A stretch of 40,876 nucleotides of DNA from Candidatus Dormiibacterota bacterium (lineage in GTDB: Bacteria > Chloroflexota > Dormibacteria > Aeolococcales > Aeolococcaceae): NCBI GenBank assembly GCA_003170875.1, contig PMYJ01000035.1, positions 1 to 40,876 on the forward strand, in the 5' to 3' direction. A model generated the notes under the pieces. The model searched no databases, was not told the origin of the DNA, and saw only the letters and a program-made list of their open reading frames with translations. Below are positions 27,851-36,201 of this stretch, piece by piece; the stretch's first letter is position 1; the number at the start of each line of letters is the position of its first letter. Made by a program: the position numbers and the translations under genes.

Positions 27851-27947
27851 ATTGCGGCGAACAAGCTAAACCTACTACACGGCGCAATGCGGGCAGAGCT
27901 GGCGAAAGCCCCCCTTGCGTTCCGCCGCTGTCCACGTGACCTACATT

Positions 27948-27988
27948 GTTCGCGAACGCTTGACAAAGCTCCAGGGGCGGTGAAGAAT
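27948..27988 (+). promoter_or_regulatory. Candidate promoter with palindromic operator for the permease operon
   Basis: Perfect 10-bp palindrome GTTCGCGAAC (27948-27957), then TTGACA (27960-27965)-17 nt-AAGAAT (27983-27988). Confidence 0.5.
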
Positions 27989-28100
27989 TTCCGAAATCTA
28001 GGTGATGACCCAGCGTTGAGGGAGCCAGGGCGGCGGGGGGTCGACCCCCAGCCGAGGAGGGCGCTGCGGTCCAGCAGCCGGGTTGTAGAAGGGTGAGGCG

Positions 28101-29558
28101 ATGAGCGAAAAGTTGGCGGAGCGCGGCGGCACGATCCGGTCCGAGCTGGAGCCCAACGTCATGAGCCTGCCGGGCGTCTTCATGCAGGGCATCGCGAATA
28201 TCTCGCCGGCCTTCTCCCAGCTGGCGACGTTCACCTCCATCATCGCCCTGGCGGCGATCGTGGCCCCGGTGGCCTTCCTGCTCGCTGGAGTTGCCCTTGT
28301 TGTGCAGGCCTACGTCACCGGACAGATCGCCCGCGAGTTCCCCTCGGCCGGAGGCTGGTACACGTGGGTCGCCCGCACCCTGCACCCCGGCGCCGGCTTC
28401 TTCGCCGGCTGGGTGCTGCTGCTCTGGTGGCCCGCCTGCGGGACGATGGTTCTCGGCTACCTGGGCGCTGTCGTGCTGCAACCGGGCATCCAGGCCTACT
28501 ACGGCGTCGACATCCCCTGGTGGATCTACCCCGTTGCCGGCGTCGCCCTGTCGGCCTTCCTCTCCTATCGCGGCATGCGGATCTCGCAGAGCGTGCTGCT
28601 GATCACCGGGGGCATCGAGGTCGTGATCATGGTGGCGCTGGCAGCCTCGGGGATCGTCAGCCCGGGCAAGGGAGGCTTCACGCTCGCACCTCTGAATGTG
28701 GCGAACTTCGGCAAGGCACCCGATGTGTTCCTGGCCATCACCTTCGCCGTCTTCGCCTTCAGCGGCTGGGAGACGATCGGCCCGGTGGCCGAGGAGACCA
28801 AGCATCCCCGCCGCTACATACCGCTCGCCCTGGTCGGCTCCATCCTCTTCATGATGGTCTTCGAGCTTTTCGTGACCTACGGCAACGTGCTCGGCGTCGG
28901 GGTGTCCAACCTCAACAGCGCCGCGACCGCGGTGACGTGGCCGATCGCCACCATGGCCCAGCGGCTCTGGGGTGAGGGCTGGCTGTTGCTGCTCTTCGCC
29001 CTGATGAACTCCGGGATTGCCAACAGCCTCAGCGCCTTCAACGCCGGTACTCGCCTCTTCTTCAGCATGGGCCGCTCCGGTGTGTTCCCCGCGGCGCTGG
29101 GCGTGGTGTCCCCACGGCGGCGCACGCCAAACAACGCCATCCACACCCAGGTCGCGGTCTCGATCTTGGCACTCGTGCTGATGGCGATCTTCGGGGCCGT
29201 CAACGTCTTCCTCACCTGGGCGATCACCTTCACGTTTGGCCTGATCATCATGTACATCCTCGCCGACCTCGGGGCGATGCGCTACTACCTCGGCGAGGCG
29301 CGTGACCGGTTCAACGTCCTGAAGCACGTGGTGGCCCCGATCGCCGCCATCGTCGCGGTCGGCTACGTGTTCTACAAGTCGGCGGTCCCGCTCCCTGCTC
29401 CGCCCGAGCAGTGGTCCCCGGTCGTCCTGATCGTCTACTTCGTTGTCGGCGGCTGCCTCATGGTCGGCCTGCACTTCACCGGTCGCGGCGACTGGATGAG
29501 GAAGGCGGAGCTGGCGATGGAGGAGGAGCCGGAGAAGGTGGCCGCATCAGGTGCCTGA
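28101..29558 (+). CDS. APC-superfamily amino acid/organocation permease
   Basis: Multiple TM segments; GQIAREFPSAGGWYTWVARTLHPGAGFFAGW, FAFSGWETIGPVAEETKHPRRYIPLA. Confidence 0.9.
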   Translation: MSEKLAERGGTIRSELEPNVMSLPGVFMQGIANISPAFSQLATFTSIIALAAIVAPVAFLLAGVALVVQAYVTGQIAREFPSAGGWYTWVARTLHPGAGFFAGWVLLLWWPACGTMVLGYLGAVVLQPGIQAYYGVDIPWWIYPVAGVALSAFLSYRGMRISQSVLLITGGIEVVIMVALAASGIVSPGKGGFTLAPLNVANFGKAPDVFLAITFAVFAFSGWETIGPVAEETKHPRRYIPLALVGSILFMMVFELFVTYGNVLGVGVSNLNSAATAVTWPIATMAQRLWGEGWLLLLFALMNSGIANSLSAFNAGTRLFFSMGRSGVFPAALGVVSPRRRTPNNAIHTQVAVSILALVLMAIFGAVNVFLTWAITFTFGLIIMYILADLGAMRYYLGEARDRFNVLKHVVAPIAAIVAVGYVFYKSAVPLPAPPEQWSPVVLIVYFVVGGCLMVGLHFTGRGDWMRKAELAMEEEPEKVAASGA

Positions 29559-29641
29559 GGGCCTGGCGCCGAACAAGAACAGCTGACGGTGGCAAATCCT
29601 CCCCTCGAGCCGCACCGGAGACCCCCGAGGAGGTCGAGCAA

Positions 29642-29662
29642 CTCAGACCCAACGGGTCTGAG
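29642..29662. other. Perfect 9-bp hairpin in the SDR leader
   Basis: CTCAGACCC-AAC-GGGTCTGAG, 35 nt upstream of the ATG at 29698; no T-tract. Confidence 0.6.
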
Positions 29663-29697
29663 CCGGGATTCCACATACCGATCGGAGGTCTAAGGAG

Positions 29698-30465
29698 ATG
29701 GAACGTCGTTTCGTCGGCAAGGTGGCCCTAGTGACCGGGGCCACCAACGGCATCGGTCAGGCCGCAGCGGTCCGACTGGCCGCCGAGGGAGCCATCGTCG
29801 GTGTCAACCAGCGCCCCACCGGGGATCCCACCGAAACCCTCAGACGGATCAAGGAGGCTGGGGGTGAGGGCTTCCCTGTGGTCGCCGACATGCGAGACCC
29901 CGCTCAGATCATCACAATGGTCGCCGAGGTGGCCCATCGGGGCGGCAGGCTCGACTACCTCGTCTCCAACGCGGCCATCAACCCCTTCATGAAATGGGAC
30001 GAGACCACACTCGAGGATTTCAACGCGCTTTCCGAGACCAACTTCCGGGGCACCTGGGTGGTCTGCACTGAGGCGGCCAAGGAGATGGTCCGAGAGGGTC
30101 ATGGCGGGGCGATCTGCTGCGTCAGCTCGATCTCGGCGCATGTGGGCGCACCTGGCCAGACCGCCTACTGCGGCACCAAGGGAGCGATCAGCATGCTCGC
30201 AAAGGCCCTCGGTGCGGACCTGGGCCAGCATGACATCCGGGTCAACGTGGTGGAGCCCGGCTGCATCGACACCAAGATGGCGGCACCACTGGTCAACGAC
30301 CCGGTCGCCCTCAAGTATTACAACGAGCGAATCGCCCTGCACCGGGTGGGCCGACCCGAGGAGATCGCCAGCGTGATCGCTTTCATGCTCACCGAAGATG
30401 CCAGCTACGTCACCTCCGCCGCGCTGCTGGTGGATGCCGGCTTCATAGTCAACGCGGAGTTGTGA
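29698..30465 (+). CDS. SDR family oxidoreductase
   Basis: ALVTGATNGIGQAAAVRLA, SNAAINPF, YCGTKGAISMLAKALGADL. Confidence 0.93.
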   Translation: MERRFVGKVALVTGATNGIGQAAAVRLAAEGAIVGVNQRPTGDPTETLRRIKEAGGEGFPVVADMRDPAQIITMVAEVAHRGGRLDYLVSNAAINPFMKWDETTLEDFNALSETNFRGTWVVCTEAAKEMVREGHGGAICCVSSISAHVGAPGQTAYCGTKGAISMLAKALGADLGQHDIRVNVVEPGCIDTKMAAPLVNDPVALKYYNERIALHRVGRPEEIASVIAFMLTEDASYVTSAALLVDAGFIVNAEL

Positions 30466-30496
30466 GCCGCATGGCGCGACCCCGTAGCGCCAGGGG

Positions 30497-31960
30497 GTGT
30501 CGGTGAGCCTCATCGGGATCGACCTCGGCACCAGCGCGATCAAGGTCGCCGCCTACGCGGTGGACGGTACCCTCTTGGCCGAGGCTCGCCAGGCCGTCCC
30601 CGCCCACCGGCCCCAGCCCGGTTACTGGGAGGTCGACGTCGGCGAATCGCTGACCGCCTTCCGCGAGGCGTTGACCACCGTCGCCAACCACCCGAGAGTG
30701 CGCGCCGACCCACCGCGAGCGATCTCCTTCAGCTCGTCTGGAAGGGAGATCTTCCCCACCGCGAGTGACGGCGCACCTCTCGGGCCCTGCCTGATGACGG
30801 CTGACGTCCGCGGCGATGACGTGGCGGCGAGGACGGCTGCCCGGCGCAGCACCGAAGAGTGGTTTCGTCTCGCCGGACACGTGCCCGGGCGGATGGATCC
30901 CGTGAATCGCATTCTCTGGTGGCAGGAGACCAATCGTGAGGCTGTGGCGTCAGCCCGGTGGTTCATGAATTGGCACGACTTCTACGCGCTGCTCCTGAGT
31001 GGCGTTCCCGTCGCCGACGCCAGCGGCGCCGGGGCATGGGCCGTCTACGATCTCAGCTCGAAGACATGGTCGGCAGACCTGGTTGCCGAGGTCGGCCTGG
31101 ATCCGCAGTGGCTCCCGCTCATCCAACCCAGTGCCAGTCCGATTGCACCGGTAACCCCCGCGGCCGCACGGGAATTTGGCCTTCCTGAGGACACTCTGAT
31201 CGTGACCGGGGCCTGGGACTTCTGCGCCGCCGCCCTGGGGACCGGGGCCGTCGACGCCCGCACCGTGGCCCTTGCCTCCGGTTCGTGGCATTCCTTCCTC
31301 CTCCCCGTCCCGTCAGGTTGGAAGGAGGATCTGGTCGACGAGGGGATCGCCGCGATCCCTCACCCCGGTCCCCTCGGCTTTGCACTCGCCAGTTTCGATC
31401 CCAATGGCATGAGCGTCATCGACTGGGCTCGTGACTTGCTCGGGCTCAGCCATCGCGAGCTCGAAGAAGGGCTTAAGGGCTGCGGCCCCGGTCCCGGCCC
31501 GATCTTCGCCGAGCCCACCTTCACCCCACTCCCTCACGTCCCCGCCACGGGCCGTGGCGGGTTGCTCTCGGGTCTGTGTCTGTCCAGCAGCAAGGTGGAC
31601 GTGGTGAGGGCTCTCCTGGAGGGAATCGCCTGCGACTTCTCGCTGGCGCTGGACAGGCTTCACCGTCATGGCTGCTCTCCTCAGGTCATCCGAGCCTCGG
31701 GGGGTGGCGCCGGCTCGGCGTGGTTCATGCAGCTGCACGCCGACCTCACCGGCCTCCCCGTCGAGGTCGTGAGCCAGGGCGAGCCGGGGGCCTTTGGCGC
31801 CGCTCTGATGGCTGGCGTGGGATGCGGCGCGTACTCCGATCTGACGACGGCCATCGACCGCCTGGTGGTCGTGTCCCGCCGCTTCGAGCCGGACCCGGAG
31901 CGCGGCCGGCGCTTCGATCCGATCCGCACCAGGCTGGCCACGGCCGGCATGGGAAGATGA
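30497..31960 (+). CDS. FGGY family carbohydrate kinase
   Basis: LIGIDLGTSAIKVAAYAVDG, VTGAWDFCAAALGTGAVDARTVALASGSWHSF, VIRASGGGAGSAWFMQLHADLTGLPVEV. Confidence 0.9.
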   Translation: MSVSLIGIDLGTSAIKVAAYAVDGTLLAEARQAVPAHRPQPGYWEVDVGESLTAFREALTTVANHPRVRADPPRAISFSSSGREIFPTASDGAPLGPCLMTADVRGDDVAARTAARRSTEEWFRLAGHVPGRMDPVNRILWWQETNREAVASARWFMNWHDFYALLLSGVPVADASGAGAWAVYDLSSKTWSADLVAEVGLDPQWLPLIQPSASPIAPVTPAAAREFGLPEDTLIVTGAWDFCAAALGTGAVDARTVALASGSWHSFLLPVPSGWKEDLVDEGIAAIPHPGPLGFALASFDPNGMSVIDWARDLLGLSHRELEEGLKGCGPGPGPIFAEPTFTPLPHVPATGRGGLLSGLCLSSSKVDVVRALLEGIACDFSLALDRLHRHGCSPQVIRASGGGAGSAWFMQLHADLTGLPVEVVSQGEPGAFGAALMAGVGCGAYSDLTTAIDRLVVVSRRFEPDPERGRRFDPIRTRLATAGMGR

Positions 31961-33054
31961 GAAGAGTGATCCACGCACCCTCGCCGACCGTCGAGATCGA
32001 GACCCAGCGGACCTTCTCAACTCCCGCTCTGGTGGTCGACCTCGACACCTTCGAGCGAAACGTGAGGGCGATGTCCGAGCTGCTCGAGGGCACGGGCAAG
32101 AGCGTCCGCCCCCACGTCAAGACCCATCGCACTCCGGAGCTCGCCAGGCGTCAGCTGGGTGGTTCGGCTCGAGGGGTCACCTGCGCGACCGTCGGCGAGG
32201 CCGAGGTCATGGTCGCGGCGGGGATCACCGACGTGCTGCTGGCCAACGAGCTGGTCGACCCCCTCAAGATGGACCGGCTGGTCGGGCTGGCTCATGAGGC
32301 CGCCGTGACCGTTGCGGCCGATGATCCCGAGCCGGTCACGTCGCTCTCCACTCGAGCGGCGCGGGCCGGAGTGACCGTCGGGGTGCTCATCGACGTGGAC
32401 GTCCTCCTTCATCGCTGCGGCGTCGCCTCGGCGGCGGAGGTGCTGCAGATGGCAGCGGTCATCGACCGATCGCCGGGCCTCCGGCTGGATGGGCTGATGG
32501 GCTATGAAGGCCGTCTGCGCCCTGGCGTCCAGGACCGCCAGGCCAAGATTGGCCGCGCCTACGCCCTGCTGGCGGAAACCCGCGACGCGCTCCTCCGTGC
32601 CGGTTTCGCGGTTGAGAGAGTCTCGGCTGCGGGAACGTCGACGTTGTTGGAGGCCCTGACCGATCCCACCATCACAGAGATCCAAGCCGGTGTCTACGCC
32701 CTGATGGAGCCGGAGTTGCTCGGCATGGGCCTCCCCTTCAGCTGCGCCGCGGCGATCCGCGGCACGGTGATCAGCCGGCACGATGATCGCTTCGTCCTGG
32801 ACATTGGTCGCCGGGTGGTGGGGGTGGAGTATGGCCCGCCGCTCAGCGCCGGCTTCGAGGTGACCAGCATCACCTTGGGGGACGAGCACACCATCGTCAC
32901 CGCCGAGGGGCCGCCACCGGCGCTCGGCGCCGAGCTGGACTTCATTCCCGGCCAGATCCGGACCACCTTCAACCTCCACGATCACGTGTGGGTGAGCCGT
33001 GGCGGCGAGCTGATCGACTGCTGGCCGATCTCGGCGCGGGGCAGCTCACAGTGA
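31957..33054 (+). CDS. Alanine-racemase-fold PLP protein, DSD1/D-threonine aldolase family
   Basis: TPALVVDLDTFERNVRAMSELLEGTGKSVRPHVKTHRTPELARRQL, ITEIQAGVYALMEPEL; ATGA overlap with the kinase gene. Confidence 0.88.
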   Translation: MRRVIHAPSPTVEIETQRTFSTPALVVDLDTFERNVRAMSELLEGTGKSVRPHVKTHRTPELARRQLGGSARGVTCATVGEAEVMVAAGITDVLLANELVDPLKMDRLVGLAHEAAVTVAADDPEPVTSLSTRAARAGVTVGVLIDVDVLLHRCGVASAAEVLQMAAVIDRSPGLRLDGLMGYEGRLRPGVQDRQAKIGRAYALLAETRDALLRAGFAVERVSAAGTSTLLEALTDPTITEIQAGVYALMEPELLGMGLPFSCAAAIRGTVISRHDDRFVLDIGRRVVGVEYGPPLSAGFEVTSITLGDEHTIVTAEGPPPALGAELDFIPGQIRTTFNLHDHVWVSRGGELIDCWPISARGSSQ

Positions 33055-33178
33055 CGGCGGGTGGCGTGGACGCTGTGCTCGTCCGCTCCGCTGGTATGGC
33101 GGGTGGGAGGCTCCCTTTCCGGCCCTACATTGGGTGCCACCCGGATTGCCGCCGCTCGGGAATTCATGGGAGGTCCAG

Positions 33179-34147
33179 ATGAGTGAGCCACAGAGCCCGA
33201 CACCGGGCAGCCTCGTCTCCCACGAGGAGTTCGACCAGATCTTCGAGGCGGTCAAGAACTGGGGCAGGTGGGGGCCCGACGACCAGCTGGGCACCCTGAA
33301 CTACATCACCCCGGAGAGGATCAGCACTGCCGCCGGCCTGGTGAAGTCTGGCCGCCGGGTGTCCATGGCCCTGCCGGTCAACAAGGTGGCCGGCCCCGAC
33401 AACCCCAACCCGGCGGTCCACTTCGTGAGCCAGGGGCATGACGTCGACATCAAGTCGGGCGGGGTGCGCTTCGGCATGGACTACCTGGGCATGGCCTGCC
33501 ATGGCGACTCGCACACTCACGTCGATGCGCTCTGCCACATCTCCTACCGGGGTCTGGTCTACAACGGCCAGCCGGCAGGTGCGGTCCTCACGTCGCAGGG
33601 GGCCACCTCGCTGGACGTGGCCGCCTATTGCCGCGGCGTGGTCGGGCGTGGGGTGCTCCTGGACGTCCCCCGCCATCGCGGAGTCAAGTGGCTGGAGCCG
33701 GGGGAGGCGGTCACCCGGGGGGAGCTCGAGGAGATCGAGCAGGCCGAAGGGGTGCGACTCGGCGAGGGTGACATCCTGGTGTTCCGGACCGGGCACAACC
33801 GGCGCCGCCTGGAGCTCGGTCCCTGGAGCAACGACGCGCCCCCGCGCGGCGAGGGCAAGGCCGGTCTCCATGTCAACACCATCCCCTGGATGCACGAGCG
33901 CCGGATCGCCGCCTTCCTGCCCGACGGCGACGGTGAGGCCATCCCCAGCTCGGTGGAGGGCATCGTCTACCCGATCCATCCACTCCAGATCGTGGCCATG
34001 GGCATGCTGGCCTCCGATAGCCTGGACCTGGAGGAGGTCGCCGCCGCCTGCGCGGAGGAAGGGCGCTTCGAGTTCATGGTGGTCGGCCTTCCCCTGCGTC
34101 TGGGGGGCGGCACCGGCTCGCCTTGGAACCCCATCGCCCTCTTCTAG
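33179..34147 (+). CDS. Cyclase family protein (putative cyclase/kynurenine formamidase-like)
   Basis: WGPDDQLGTLNYITPERISTAAGLVKSGRRVSMALPVN, MACHGDSHTHVDALCHISYRG. Confidence 0.88.
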   Translation: MSEPQSPTPGSLVSHEEFDQIFEAVKNWGRWGPDDQLGTLNYITPERISTAAGLVKSGRRVSMALPVNKVAGPDNPNPAVHFVSQGHDVDIKSGGVRFGMDYLGMACHGDSHTHVDALCHISYRGLVYNGQPAGAVLTSQGATSLDVAAYCRGVVGRGVLLDVPRHRGVKWLEPGEAVTRGELEEIEQAEGVRLGEGDILVFRTGHNRRRLELGPWSNDAPPRGEGKAGLHVNTIPWMHERRIAAFLPDGDGEAIPSSVEGIVYPIHPLQIVAMGMLASDSLDLEEVAAACAEEGRFEFMVVGLPLRLGGGTGSPWNPIALF

Positions 34148-34153
34148 AGCGAC

Positions 34154-35200
34154 ATGGCCGCTGACGAGAACATGACCAACCGGCCCCGGCCGGCGGACGC
34201 AGCCGGCCAGGAGGCGGACGGGGTCGACCGGGGCGCGGTTCGCCGAGCTCGAGACAGGCGGGCAGCTCCTCCGGCTCACGTCCACCTCCGTCCCCGAGCC
34301 GTGGCCGATCTCGTCCCCATCCTGGCCCGACGCTTCCTCGGCGAGCTGGAGCCGGGCTCCCCCATGCCGACGGTGCGGAGCCTGGCGGTCCAGCTCCACT
34401 CCAGCCTGGCCTCGATCCACGTGGCCATCACCCGGCTGGAGGAGGCGGGGGCCATCGAGTTCGAGACCCGCGGTCGGGCCGGCGCCCTCCTGGTGGACCG
34501 CTCGCTGGGCTCGCTGTGGTCGATCGCCGAGGGCGGGCCGCTGGTCGTTGCCATGCCGCTGGCCTCGTCGGAGCGCTACGAGGCGCTCGCCACCGCGCTC
34601 AAGCAGGTGATGACGGAAGCCGGGCTCGACGTCTTCTTCATCTTCGTGCGCGGCTCGCGGCAGCGGCTGCAGGCGATGCACGACGGTCGCTGCCACCTGG
34701 CGGTGATGTCGAGCTTCGCCGCCGGCGAGGTGTGCGGCCCGGATGAGGCGGTGGTGGCCGAGCTTCTGCCTCTCTCCTACAACACCGGGCACCGGGTCTT
34801 CTTCGTGGCCGGCCGGGAACCGGCGGTGCCGCTCCGGGTAATCATCGACCGCTCCTCGGCCGACCAGCAGCTGCTCACTCGCATCGAGTTCGCCGATCCG
34901 CAGGTGCGCCTCGTCCCGGCCATGTACTCTCAGATCGTCCGGCTGCTGGAGACCGGGGCGGCGGACGCGGCGGTGTGGACCGTCGACGAGATGGATGCTC
35001 GGCGCTCGCCGGCGCTCACGGGCCGGCCCATGTCGGAGATGGCGCAGCGGCGGGTCGGCGACCGCGACACCCGGGCCACCCTGGTCGGTGCCGCCGTCGA
35101 CGCCGCGGCGCTCCGCGCCCTGGCCTCGGTGCTCATCCCGGAGCGCGTCGAGGCCATCCAGCACGACGTCATGTCGGGCAGGCTGGTGGCGGAATACTAG
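34154..35200 (+). CDS. YhfZ-like GntR-type transcriptional regulator
   Basis: N-terminal wHTH (GELEPGSPMPTVRSLAVQLHSSLASIHVAITRLEEAGAIEFETRGRAG) followed by a YhfZ-C-like ligand-binding domain. Confidence 0.72.
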   Translation: MAADENMTNRPRPADAAGQEADGVDRGAVRRARDRRAAPPAHVHLRPRAVADLVPILARRFLGELEPGSPMPTVRSLAVQLHSSLASIHVAITRLEEAGAIEFETRGRAGALLVDRSLGSLWSIAEGGPLVVAMPLASSERYEALATALKQVMTEAGLDVFFIFVRGSRQRLQAMHDGRCHLAVMSSFAAGEVCGPDEAVVAELLPLSYNTGHRVFFVAGREPAVPLRVIIDRSSADQQLLTRIEFADPQVRLVPAMYSQIVRLLETGAADAAVWTVDEMDARRSPALTGRPMSEMAQRRVGDRDTRATLVGAAVDAAALRALASVLIPERVEAIQHDVMSGRLVAEY

Positions 35201-35265
35201 CCGTGCCCACGCGGCATCGCCCTGCCCCTGGCCTCCTCCCAGCGCCACGAGGCTCTCGCGTCGTG

Positions 35266-36201
35266 ATGGACGTTGACGTGGCGCTCGTTCCCGCTCAGGC
35301 GGACTCGTGGGGGCCGAGAGTGTGTGTGATGGTCGACGAGCTTCGCGCCAGTTCGACGCTCACCACGCTGCTCGATCTCGGCTGCCCGGGCGTCCTGGTC
35401 ACCGCCAGTCTCAGCGAAGGACGCCGCCTCGCCAGGGAACGCGGCAGCCTGCTCGCCGGAGAGCGCAAGGGCCAAACCCCGCGCGGGTTCGACGCGAACA
35501 ACTCACCGACCCAGCTCCGGGGGATGGGCGTGGGGGGTCGTGAGGTGATCCTCTGCACCACCAATGGAACCGCGGTGCTGAGCCGGTTGCGCCGCATGCC
35601 CTCGGTGCTCGTCGGGTGCCTGCTCAATGCCCGTGCCACCGCGGAGGTGGCCCTCCGCCTGGCCGATCGTCGCCACACAGGGATCGGGATCGTCTGCGCC
35701 GGCCAGCGTGGCCGCTTCGCGCTCGATGACACGGTCGCCTCGGGCCTGATCGTGGAGCACCTGCTCGCCGCCGCCAGCAGGCAGGGTCGGGAGTGCCGCT
35801 TGACCGACGCCGCCCACGCCGCCGTGCGCCTCCGGGCAGCACAGCCGGATGACCTCACGGCACTTCGCGAGTCGGGCAGCGGGCGTCAGCTGGCCGCCCT
35901 GGGGGCTGGTGCCGACATCGAGTTCTGCAGCCGGGCCGACAGCACCGCGACAGTCCCGTTTCTACGGCCCGGGGATGTTCTCACCATCGCTGTCTTCGAG
36001 GATGGCGGTGACGGCGATGGCCCGGCCGGGCGCCTCGCTGGTCGAGGCGCGCCCGGACCGCCGTCGACGGAGGTCCCGCCGGGAGCCGCGGACCGCCGCA
36101 GGCCCGATCCATCTGGGGCGGAGGCCCACTCAGACTCGTCTCAGCCGGGCTCGCGCGGGCCCGTGAGCCCCGGGAGAGCCCGTTACCGGAGGTCCCCATG
36201 A
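35266..36201 (+). CDS. ComB family (2-phosphosulfolactate phosphatase-like)
   Basis: VCVMVDELRASSTLTTLLDLG, LLAGERKGQTPRGFDANNSPTQL, GGREVILCTTNGTAVL; low-complexity C-terminal tail; ATGA overlap with the next gene. Confidence 0.82.
   Translation: MDVDVALVPAQADSWGPRVCVMVDELRASSTLTTLLDLGCPGVLVTASLSEGRRLARERGSLLAGERKGQTPRGFDANNSPTQLRGMGVGGREVILCTTNGTAVLSRLRRMPSVLVGCLLNARATAEVALRLADRRHTGIGIVCAGQRGRFALDDTVASGLIVEHLLAAASRQGRECRLTDAAHAAVRLRAAQPDDLTALRESGSGRQLAALGAGADIEFCSRADSTATVPFLRPGDVLTIAVFEDGGDGDGPAGRLAGRGAPGPPSTEVPPGAADRRRPDPSGAEAHSDSSQPGSRGPVSPGRARYRRSP

Noticed and set aside
27648-29474. 608-aa minus-strand ORF
   Set aside because: Mostly antisense shadow of the APC permease; only its last roughly 60 residues are meaningful, and these are listed as a DSD1-type remnant.
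33164-35248. 694-aa minus-strand ORF
   Set aside because: Antisense to the cyclase and YhfZ-like genes, both with clear family motifs on the plus strand.
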